DNA of 37,211 bases from NCBI GenBank assembly GCA_043812795.1, contig JBDRLU010000045.1:1-37211 (forward strand). The letters are read 5' to 3'. Made by a program: the position numbers and the translations under genes. Numbering within the stretch: the stretch's first letter is position 1; each line of letters begins with the position of its first letter. Shown piece by piece: positions 31,377 to 37,211 of the stretch. The notes below the pieces were generated by a model. The model did no database searches, had not been told where the DNA came from, and saw only the letters and a program-made list of their open reading frames with translations. This DNA is from JBDRLU01 sp043812795. Its GTDB lineage: Bacteria; Chloroflexota; Dehalococcoidia; Dehalococcoidales; UBA2162.

Positions 31377-32615
31377 ATGCTTGACCTGAAATTTATCAGA
31401 GATAATCCGGAGTTAGTTAGGGAGGCGATTTCCCACCGCAAAGACACCGGCCCGCTCGACGAAATTCTCGAGCTTGATAAGCAGCGCCGCGGCAAGCTCA
31501 TCGAGCTGGAAGACCTGAGACACTCCCGCAAAGAAGTCTCCCGCGAGAAAAGGAGCGCCGCCGAAGAAGGCCGCGACCTCCGCACCACCATCAGGAAACT
31601 TGAAGAAGAGGTCAAGACTCTCGACACGCAACTGGAAGAAATGCTCCTTCAGCTCCCTAATATCCCCCACTCCTCCGTGCCCGTCGGCCAGGGTGAGGAC
31701 GATAATGTCATCGTCCGCAAATGGGGCAAGGAAAAGAAGTTCGATTTCGAACCCCACCCCCACTGGGAGCTGGGTGAAGCGCTGGACATCATCGATTTCG
31801 AGCGGGGTGTCAAACTCTCCGGCAGCCGCGCCTACGTCCTCAAAGGCATGGGCGCTCGCATGGAACGGGCTTTGATTTCCTTTATGCTCGACCTGCATAC
31901 CGGCCAGCACGGTTATAAAGAAATCTACCCGCCCTTCATGGTCAAGCGGGAAACGATGGTCGGTTCCGGCAACCTGCCCAAGTTCGCCGATAACCTCTAC
32001 CACGATACCGAGGACGACCTCTGGTTTGTGCCGACGGCCGAAGTGCCGCTGACCAGTATGCACCGCGACGAAATAATTTCGCCGGGCGTCCTTCCCATTT
32101 ATTACGTCGCCTTCACCGCCTGTTTCCGCCGGGAAAAAATGTCCGCCGGTAAAGACGTGCGTGGTATCAAGCGCGTCCATCAGTTCGATAAAGTGGAGAT
32201 GTACAAATTCACCGAGCCGGAGACTTCTTACGATGAACTAGAGAAAATGGTCAAGAATGCCGAAGAGGTCGCCCGGAAGCTGGGACTGCACTACCGCGTC
32301 GTCCAGCTTTGTACCGCCGAGCTCGGTTTTGCTTCCACCAAGTCCTACGATATCGAAATGTGGGCACCCGGCTGCCGCGAGTGGCTGGAGGTAAGCTCCT
32401 GCTCCGATTGTGGCGATTTCCAGTCGCGGCGGGCTAATATCCGCTACCGTCCCGCCCCTGACGCCAAACCCCAGTTCCCGCATACCCTGAACGGCTCGGG
32501 GCTGGCCTTACCGCGGGTCATGATTGCCATTCTGGAAAACTACCAGCAGTCTGACGGTTCCATTATCGTTCCCGAAGCACTGCGACCCTATGTCAAAGCC
32601 GACATAATTAAGTAA
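31377..32615 (+). CDS. serS: Seryl-tRNA synthetase
   Basis: This 412-residue enzyme charges tRNA-Ser. The N-terminal coiled coil (about 30-100, ELDKQRRGKLIELEDLRHSRKEVSREK) binds the long variable arm of tRNA-Ser. Class II motifs are FTACFRREKMSAGKDVRGIKRVHQFDKVEMYKF (motif 2) and LNGSGLALPRVMIAILENYQ (motif 3), with the family's EVSSCSDCGDFQSRRANIRYR in between. AAGGAG lies 6 bases before the ATG. The window also has a tRNA-Ser gene (35331), 2.7 kb downstream. Confidence 0.97.
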   Translation: MLDLKFIRDNPELVREAISHRKDTGPLDEILELDKQRRGKLIELEDLRHSRKEVSREKRSAAEEGRDLRTTIRKLEEEVKTLDTQLEEMLLQLPNIPHSSVPVGQGEDDNVIVRKWGKEKKFDFEPHPHWELGEALDIIDFERGVKLSGSRAYVLKGMGARMERALISFMLDLHTGQHGYKEIYPPFMVKRETMVGSGNLPKFADNLYHDTEDDLWFVPTAEVPLTSMHRDEIISPGVLPIYYVAFTACFRREKMSAGKDVRGIKRVHQFDKVEMYKFTEPETSYDELEKMVKNAEEVARKLGLHYRVVQLCTAELGFASTKSYDIEMWAPGCREWLEVSSCSDCGDFQSRRANIRYRPAPDAKPQFPHTLNGSGLALPRVMIAILENYQQSDGSIIVPEALRPYVKADIIK

Positions 32616-32627
32616 AGGAGGAAGCCG

Positions 32628-32903
32628 ATGCCGAGAAGAAAAAGGTATGATATCGCCGTCAAGGTAATCTCCCAGAAAGGGAGTTGCGATGCCGGGCACA
32701 AAGTTGGCGACGAGTGGCTCATTAGCTCCAAGACCCCCGAAGGAATCTGTCTCTCCGCTTTTAACGCCCTGCTCCCCAATACCCGCGTTCTGATGTTCGG
32801 CGGGGCCTTCCCCTGGTATCGAGAGCCTATTTCCAAAGTGGCCTGTCCCGATGCCGCCAACCCGGTCGTTTTTGAGCTTAGACGCGTTGAGAAAAAAGAT
32901 TAG
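32628..32903 (+). CDS. TIGR04076-family protein
   Basis: This 91-residue protein shows the family features VKVISQKGSCDAGHKVGDEWLIS, EGICLSAFNALLP, LMFGGAFPWYREP and CPDAANPVVFEL. The conserved Cys residues suggest metal or redox cofactor binding. Function is unknown. AAGGAGG is 6 bases before the ATG, and it follows serS by 12 bases in the same operon. Confidence 0.85.
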   Translation: MPRRKRYDIAVKVISQKGSCDAGHKVGDEWLISSKTPEGICLSAFNALLPNTRVLMFGGAFPWYREPISKVACPDAANPVVFELRRVEKKD

Positions 32904-32977
32904 CCGTAGCGTGCCGCCAGGTTCTAATATCACAACTGTAACCTATTATATGAGTGGGTTAAAATGGAGGTGGAAAC

Positions 32978-33115
32978 ATGGAAAGCTTGTGGTTGGTCTT
33001 TTTCTGGTCAGGACCGATTGGCATCGGTATTTTCCTGGTCTGCCTGGGCATCTTCATCTGGTTGCTCGCCAAAGCGGATGCAGTTAAGAAAAGCACCGGC
33101 GAGGGCAAGAAATAG
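32978..33115 (+). CDS. 45-residue single-helix membrane peptide
   Basis: A short frame too small for most gene finders. GGAGGTGG lies just upstream of the ATG at 32978. The product MESLWLVFFWSGPIGIGIFLVCLGIFIWLLAKADAVKKSTGEGKK is one long hydrophobic helix followed by a basic tail that would stay in the cytoplasm. The strong ribosome site and clean topology support translation. It lies between the TIGR04076 gene and the exporter gene; its role is not known. Confidence 0.7.
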   Translation: MESLWLVFFWSGPIGIGIFLVCLGIFIWLLAKADAVKKSTGEGKK

Positions 33116-33148
33116 CCCCTTCCGATTACGCCAAACCCGTCTGATTTA

Positions 33149-34030
33149 GTGATGCCGACGATGAACCGGCAGTATATCGTTTTAGCCGTCGGAGTAGTGT
33201 CTGTTTCGTTTGCAGCACTTCTCATCCGCTTCGCTGAAGCTCCACCCCTGGTCGTGGCCGCTTATCGGCTCTGCTTGGCCTCCCTACTTCTCGACCCAAT
33301 CGCCTGGGTGCGTTCGCGTGACGAACTACGCCGTCTTACCCGAGCGGACATCTGGCTGATGTTGCTGTCCGGGGCTTTTCTGGCGCTCCACTTCGGGTTG
33401 TGGATTGCCTCGCTAAGCTACACCTCGGTGGCCACCTCCGTGGTCCTGGTCACGGTCAGTCCCATCTTCGTAGCAATAGCCTCCTATCTGCTTTTTGGTG
33501 AGAAGCTGTCCGTGCCGACAGTTCTGGGTATCATCGCTTGTCTTATCGGCGCCGCCATCATCACCTATGGTAATTGGAGAATCGGCTCAAGCTCCCTCAT
33601 GGGTGGTGTGCTGGCACTGCTGGGAGCCTTAGCTGTCGCCGGTTATATGCTCATCGGACGCCGGCTACGACGGAACCTGGGGCTGCTGAGCTATGCCTCG
33701 CTGGTCTATAGTACCGCCGGGTTGCTTTTACTCATCTCAGCCCTTGTCTTTCGTCAACCCATGCTGGGCTATTCCATCCGCACGTACCTAATGCTATTGC
33801 TTCTCGCCGTGGTGCCGCAACTGCTGGGGCACTCTTCGCTCAACTGGTCGCTCCGCTTTGTCTCGGCTACTCTGGTCACTATCGCCGTTCTCGGCGAGCC
33901 GGTGGGGGCCACTCTCTGGGCTTTCCTGTTCCTGGATGAAGTGCCGACACTTACCGAAATTATTGGTGGTGCGCTGATTCTGGCCGGCATCTTCGTCGCC
34001 TTCCGCAAGCGTGGGATGCCGCCGAGATAA
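33149..34030 (+). CDS. EamA/DMT-family transporter
   Basis: This 293-residue protein has ten hydrophobic segments arranged as two repeats of five, as in the drug/metabolite exporter (EamA) family. The first repeat shows LLIRFAEAPPLVVAAYRLCLASLLL and the second ALAVAGYMLIGRRLRRNLGLLSYASLVY, with the family's P-x-x-x-x-R-and-E-type ends (VTIAVLGEPVGATLWAFLFLDEVPTLTEIIGGALILAGI). Substrate is unknown. The frame could start at GTG 33149, ATG 33152 or ATG 33161; no clear ribosome site decides. Confidence 0.88.
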   Translation: MMPTMNRQYIVLAVGVVSVSFAALLIRFAEAPPLVVAAYRLCLASLLLDPIAWVRSRDELRRLTRADIWLMLLSGAFLALHFGLWIASLSYTSVATSVVLVTVSPIFVAIASYLLFGEKLSVPTVLGIIACLIGAAIITYGNWRIGSSSLMGGVLALLGALAVAGYMLIGRRLRRNLGLLSYASLVYSTAGLLLLISALVFRQPMLGYSIRTYLMLLLLAVVPQLLGHSSLNWSLRFVSATLVTIAVLGEPVGATLWAFLFLDEVPTLTEIIGGALILAGIFVAFRKRGMPPR

Positions 34031-34203
34031 CAAACGACAAGGCATTTTGACGAGACGTTTGTACTAGGTCCGCAAGTCCATCTTCCAACCAGAGCCAGTT
34101 AAATACACCATCAACATAGCTTGCGAAAATAAGATAGTCGAAAAAGGTACTGCGAATGGTGTACAATTGGTGTGGCGAAACTACTTTAATTAGGACCGAG
34201 ACA

Positions 34204-35124
34204 ATGTCAGTACCTCATGCCCGGGTAATTGTCAATCCTGTGGCGGGTGCGTACTCCGTCCGCAAGGAGTGGCCACGGATTAGCCAGCAGTTGCACGCTG
34301 TTGGTCTATCATTCGACCACGTCTTCACCGCTGGTGCCGGTCATGCCGTAGAGCTAGCCAGACTAGCGGCCGATTCCGGCTATCGTTACATCATAGCTGT
34401 CGGCGGTGATGGAACGGTGAATGAGGTAGTGAATGGTCTGCTTAATTCAATCGGCTCGCACAACACAATTCTCGGCATTTTAAACTTTGGCACGGCGGGC
34501 AGTTTTGCTCGCTCGCTGGGAATCGCTCAAGATGTCGGTGCTTGTTCCCACTTGACTGAACAAAGAAGAGTTTCGATTGATGTCGGCTTGGTAAAGTGCT
34601 GGAGGCAGGGACAGCCGATAGAGAGCTTCTTTATCAATGTCGCCGATGTCGGTTTTGGGTCCGCTGTTGCCGACGCCTGGAAGCGCCTGCCCAATCGTTT
34701 CGGTCGTAACATTAACCTGATAATTCGCACATTTGAAGGTCTCAGACGTTTGTCCATCCACCGCAACAGACTGGTCAAACTTCAAGTAGGAGACGAGGTA
34801 GCGACCGCTTGCAGCTGCGACGTGGTGATTGCCAACGGACAATACTTCGCGAACGGCATGCAAATAGCTCCCCACGCCAAGCTCGATGATGGCTTGTTCG
34901 ACGTAGTGACCGTCGGTGACGTAAGTAAATCTGAGCTATTAAAGATATGGCCAACCTTATACCGTGGAGACCATATCCACCATCCCAAGATAAGAGAGAG
35001 AAAGGCAGCCAACGTTACCATTGAATCCGACGAGCCCCTGCTGGTTGAAGCTGATGGTGTTATTTTCGGTGAAACTCCGGCGTCATTCCGGGTACTTCCT
35101 TCCGCGCTAACTGTCGTGGTGTAG
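34204..35124 (+). CDS. Diacylglycerol/sphingosine kinase-like (YegS/DagK) protein
   Basis: The protein is 306 residues long. I start it at the ATG at 34204 (MSVPHARVIVNPVAG); the frame reaches back to 34156 but the family begins with this strand. VIVNPVAGAYSVRK is the nucleotide-contact loop and AVGGDGTVNEVVNGLL (67 onward) is the kinase motif GGDGT. A second conserved site reads FGTAGSFARSLGI. The C-terminal half is the beta-sandwich domain with FDVVTVGDVSK and HHPKIRERKAANVTIESD. Such enzymes phosphorylate lipids at the membrane. The exact lipid is unknown. Confidence 0.88.
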   Translation: MSVPHARVIVNPVAGAYSVRKEWPRISQQLHAVGLSFDHVFTAGAGHAVELARLAADSGYRYIIAVGGDGTVNEVVNGLLNSIGSHNTILGILNFGTAGSFARSLGIAQDVGACSHLTEQRRVSIDVGLVKCWRQGQPIESFFINVADVGFGSAVADAWKRLPNRFGRNINLIIRTFEGLRRLSIHRNRLVKLQVGDEVATACSCDVVIANGQYFANGMQIAPHAKLDDGLFDVVTVGDVSKSELLKIWPTLYRGDHIHHPKIRERKAANVTIESDEPLLVEADGVIFGETPASFRVLPSALTVVV

Positions 35125-35133
35125 CAAATATCC

Positions 35134-35273
35134 CCATTAAGACGTTCTTTAATAACCGCTCATGGTGAGCCTGTCGAACCATAACGGTGGATTAGAACTC
35201 ACCCTTCGACAAGCTCAGGGTGAGCGGGAAGACGAAATTTCTCCTCGTTTCTAAACGCTTCCATTAAGACGTT
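35134..35273. repeat. 13-bp direct repeat flanking a hairpin element near tRNA-Ser
   Basis: CCATTAAGACGTT occurs at 35134-35146 and again at 35261-35273, 127 bases apart. Between them is the GACAAGCTC-loop repeat (35157-35227): stem CTCACCCT/AGGGTGAG and stem ATGGT/ACCAT, each closed around the same loop as in the copy at 14001-14061. The second direct repeat touches the -35 box of the tRNA-Ser promoter. The arrangement could come from a duplication or an old insertion. Confidence 0.7.
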
Positions 35274-35302
35274 TTGACGAGGCATGAGCACCAGCGTATA
35301 AT
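35274..35302 (+). promoter_or_regulatory. Promoter of tRNA-Ser
   Basis: TTGACG (35274-35279), 17-base spacer, perfect TATAAT (35297-35302). The tRNA starts 28 bases after the -10. Confidence 0.78.
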
Positions 35303-35330
35303 GAGCCAGTTGTCTTCAGACAGAGACCCT

Positions 35331-35418
35331 GGAGGGGTGACCGAGTGGTCTATGGTGACGGTCTTGAAAACCGTTGTTGCGCAAGCAACCGTGGGTTCGA
35401 ATCCCACCCCCTCCGCCA
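35331..35418 (+). tRNA. tRNA-Ser (anticodon UGA)
   Basis: The 88-base cloverleaf has acceptor stem GGAGGGG/CCCCTCC followed by G and an encoded CCA. The anticodon arm is ACGGT-CTTGAAA-ACCGT with TGA at 35365-35367. The long variable arm (GTTGC-GCAA-GCAAC) is diagnostic of serine, and the T arm GTGGG-TTCGAAT-CCCAC is perfect. It reads UCA, and UCN by wobble. The promoter is immediately upstream. Confidence 0.97.
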
Positions 35419-35632
35419 TACTTCGAAGCTAAATTCAGCAAAAGAGGCCGGTTGAAAAAGTCTCCTTTCTCGGGGACTTTTTCACCGTCTATATTCTTGA
35501 ACTCAAAGTTGACAGGACTCTGGGAAAGGCTCAGAATAAGAGTGTAACTAAATGGTTGTTCTTTCTGAATAGGTAGCATTCTATTGGACACCCCTCTTAA
35601 TGTTAGTTATGGCCAGGAGCAAAGGCGGGGGA

Positions 35633-36058
35633 GTGAATAAACGAACTGCAATTTTGCTCATTGCGGGGCTGATATTTGGTATCGTCTTTGCCGGACAGGC
35701 TGAAGCAAAGGCGGCGGTTAAGCAGAACGTAACGCCACTAAACCACGCAGTCGCGCCTCTCTCGGTATCTATCTCATTCCATTCCTCTACTCTGGATGAG
35801 AACCCGCTCCCGTGGATTCAAGACATCATAATTTCGAATCCACTGCCTGAAGTCACCTTAGGGGATATCTGGATGCCACCTTCAAATAGCCAGCGACAAA
35901 ACCACGGTGTTACCCGCACCGGGCATGGCAGCACACTCGTAGGCAGAACCCACAACTCTAAATTCATCCAGCTACAGCCATCCAAATCCGCAATTACGGT
36001 ATCATTATCCGGAAATCTCGCCTTACTTTCTCCCCACGGCCTCATCCTGCGTTTATGA
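35633..36058 (+). CDS. Secreted hypothetical protein with signal peptide
   Basis: The product is 141 residues long from the GTG at 35633, which has AAAGG 7 bases upstream; ATGs at 35600 and 35609 in the same frame lack ribosome sites. The N-terminus MNKRTAILLIAGLIFGIVFAGQAEA is a classical signal peptide with an AxA-type cleavage site (QAEA/K). The mature part is Ser-, Pro- and Asn-rich with no recognised domain (PLPWIQDIIISNPLPEVTLGDIWMPP). A terminator-like hairpin follows. It lies directly after the tRNA-Ser gene, a common place for inserted genes. Confidence 0.6.
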   Translation: MNKRTAILLIAGLIFGIVFAGQAEAKAAVKQNVTPLNHAVAPLSVSISFHSSTLDENPLPWIQDIIISNPLPEVTLGDIWMPPSNSQRQNHGVTRTGHGSTLVGRTHNSKFIQLQPSKSAITVSLSGNLALLSPHGLILRL

Positions 36059-36114
36059 CCCCTTCGACAGCGCCTCCGTTTTCGGGCGAAGCTGTCCCGA
36101 TTTTTCAACTTTAG

Positions 36115-36135
36115 AACCGGAGTAGCCCGGTTTTT
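36115..36135 (+). terminator. Terminator after the secreted protein gene
   Basis: AACCGG and CCGGTT pair around AGTAGC, followed by TTT. The stem is short (6 bp) but GC-rich. It lies 57 bases after the stop codon of the secreted protein gene. Confidence 0.5.
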
Positions 36136-36211
36136 CAGCGATTTTAGCTCTGCTGCATTGTCTCTGGCTACTTTTCCCCGTCCTAAAGCCGTCAGCTTCG
36201 CAAAGCGCTCG

Positions 36212-36238
36212 CCCTGAGAAAAACTCTGGGTTTATTTT
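36212..36238 (+). terminator. Second terminator/attenuator-like hairpin before the 36275 gene
   Basis: CCCTGAG and CTCTGGG pair over seven positions with one T-T mismatch around AAAAA, followed by TTTATTTT. It ends 36 bases before the start codon at 36275, so it could terminate the upstream transcript or attenuate the downstream gene. Confidence 0.5.
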
Positions 36239-36274
36239 ACGAACAAGAATTAAGTCTAAGAAAGGATTAAACAG

Positions 36275-36613
36275 ATGTTTTGGAAACATAACGAAACTAA
36301 AGGAAACGGGACAAAGTTACCCGGCCCCAAAGAGATACCTGACCCGCCCGCCAGGTACATGATTATCGAAATGAAGAAAGACCCGGACTGGGTGTGGAAA
36401 CTTAAAGGGGTGGTCCACCCGACACCGAAGAAGGAGGTATTCTACTGCCGCGTTTTCGATGAAAAGCAAGCGGCAAAGGCTGGTGTCATCGTAAAAGATT
36501 GGACCTCGCTGGACGACCATCCTGAGCTTGTGCTGTGGGAAGGCTACTTCGATAAAGACACCTTCGAGGCGCGCCCGGAGAAGTTCGCCAGGCCTGCTCC
36601 CTCCTCGGTTTAA
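36275..36613 (+). CDS. Conserved-looking hypothetical protein
   Basis: This 112-residue soluble protein has no recognised family. It is rich in Pro and charged residues at the start (MFWKHNETKGNGTKLPGPKEIPDPPARYMI), then a compact alpha/beta part with conserved-looking aromatics (DWVWKLKGVVHPTPKKEVFYCRVFDEKQAAKAGVIVKDWTSLDDHPELVLWEGYFD). AAGGA lies 9 bases before the ATG. A hairpin just upstream may control it. Confidence 0.7.
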   Translation: MFWKHNETKGNGTKLPGPKEIPDPPARYMIIEMKKDPDWVWKLKGVVHPTPKKEVFYCRVFDEKQAAKAGVIVKDWTSLDDHPELVLWEGYFDKDTFEARPEKFARPAPSSV

Positions 36614-36810
36614 ACACTGGACAACTATGGAGGGAAAAACCAGAGAGCAGTCAAAGATAAGCTAGAAGTGTAACCAAAAAAGTAAAATAATCTACGTAAT
36701 TTAGCCGTAATTGCCATCGTTTCGCGCTGGCCGATGACGTGCGGAATAAGACGTGGGCGGCGGTATCATTCGATTACTGCAATTACACCCTACCCGAACA
36801 CGAATCCGCA

Positions 36811-36839
36811 TTGACAACCTCGGTCATCTGAACGATACT
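36811..36839 (+). promoter_or_regulatory. Promoter of the DUF2934 gene
   Basis: Perfect TTGACA (36811-36816), 17-base spacer, GATACT (36834-36839, four of six). The ATG at 36863 is 23 bases further with GGAGG in between. The rest of the 249-base stretch 36614-36862 holds nothing I can identify. Confidence 0.6.
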
Positions 36840-36862
36840 TATATTAGGTCGGAGGTGCTATC

Positions 36863-37117
36863 ATGGCTACGGAAGAGCAGATAAAGCAACTGGCTTATAC
36901 AATATGGGAACAGGAAGGGCGCCCGGCAGGTAAAGAGGCCGAGCACTATTTTCGTGCCAGGCAAATCCTGGAGAAACAGGAAGCCGAAAACGTTATTGAA
37001 CTCGGCCCGGCGCCGCCCACCGGGAGATTAGCCCCGTCAGCCCCGGCCGTTGAGCTGACACCGCCGACGCCCCGCAAAAAGAGGCGCATTATCCGACATC
37101 GGAAAAAAGCGACTTAG
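36863..37117 (+). CDS. DUF2934-family small protein
   Basis: This is an 84-residue protein. Residues 4-38 (EEQIKQLAYTIWEQEGRPAGKEAEHYFRARQIL) match the DUF2934 pattern: AYxxWExEGRPxGxxxxHxxxAxxxL. The C-terminus is a Pro-rich linker followed by a strongly basic tail (PRKKRRIIRHRKKAT), which could bind nucleic acid. GGAGG lies 8 bases before the ATG, and a promoter with a perfect TTGACA is upstream. Function is unknown. Confidence 0.78.
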   Translation: MATEEQIKQLAYTIWEQEGRPAGKEAEHYFRARQILEKQEAENVIELGPAPPTGRLAPSAPAVELTPPTPRKKRRIIRHRKKAT

Positions 37118-37211
37118 CGGCAGCCGGAGGGCAGGATATTCCAGACGCGATGCGACCGCGCCGTCCTCCCTAACCTTGAAGGACTTTCCCCATCTCGCTC
37201 AGTGCCCCATA

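Noticed and set aside
36059..36274. c-di-GMP-type riboswitch
   Set aside because: Fragments like GCAAAGC and GTAGCC occur, but in the wrong order and without the pairing partners. Only terminator-like hairpins are supported.
1..37211. CRISPR array, retron or toxin-antitoxin pair
   Set aside because: No regularly spaced direct repeats, reverse transcriptase motif or adjacent toxin partner was seen. The XRE gene has no toxin-like neighbour in its operon.

Overview
The window looks like chromosomal DNA of an uncultivated bacterium, most likely Chloroflexota close to Dehalococcoidia. This placement is an inference from gene content: a split transketolase, an STT3-type oligosaccharyltransferase, small TIGR04076- and DUF2934-like proteins, intermediate GC, and several genes that appear to be transcribed without a leader. 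No rRNA or other decisive marker is present.

Layout. 1-334: the 5' part of a membrane-anchored, possibly HNH-type protein, cut by the window edge. 439-2252: two-subunit transketolase (minus strand). 2.3-3.05 kb: repeat hairpins and a small membrane protein. 3.1-4.6 kb: tmk and surE (minus), divergent from an XRE regulator at 4657 whose promoter matches consensus exactly and carries a palindrome in its spacer. 5.2-9.4 kb: two GT-C membrane glycosyltransferases, an ArnT/PMT-like enzyme and a full-length STT3. 9.4-17.25 kb: a compact minus-strand phage virion cassette. In transcription order it holds a Cys-rich HTH protein, a portal with an in-frame amber codon, a scaffold, a major capsid protein, a hypothetical protein, a LamG protein, a small protein, a head-tail adaptor, a holin-like protein, a tail/propeller protein and a small protein. 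No large terminase, tape measure or integrase is visible. 17.4-19.6 kb: a small membrane protein, a degenerate PP2C phosphatase and a QueG-like iron-sulfur protein. 19.9-23.9 kb: a LOG-like protein, enolase, an MBL hydrolase and GAPDH. 24.2-25.2 kb: an AT-rich SIR2-like (DUF4917-like) gene. 25.5-29 kb: dnaX-ybaB-recR-recO. 29.2-32.9 kb: lysS, a membrane protein, serS and a TIGR04076 protein. 33-35.1 kb: a 45-residue membrane peptide, a DMT exporter and a diacylglycerol/sphingosine-kinase-like protein. 35.3 kb: tRNA-Ser(UGA). 35.6-37.1 kb: small secreted or hypothetical proteins. The last 94 bases (37118-37211) hold nothing I can call.

How it works together. Most of the window is housekeeping: central carbon metabolism (transketolase, enolase, GAPDH), nucleotide metabolism (tmk, surE), DNA replication and repair (dnaX, recR, recO) and translation (lysS, serS, tRNA-Ser). 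The accessory content is the glycosylation pair, the phage cassette, the SIR2-like gene and several AT-richer membrane proteins. Three families of short structured repeats lie between genes: G/C-tract hairpin clusters, GACAAGCTC-loop hairpins whose stems covary, and CATTCTGG elements, one with 10-bp terminal inverted repeats. Five plus-strand genes lack a Shine-Dalgarno sequence and start 7-12 bases after a good -10 box, which suggests leaderless transcription of a gene subset.
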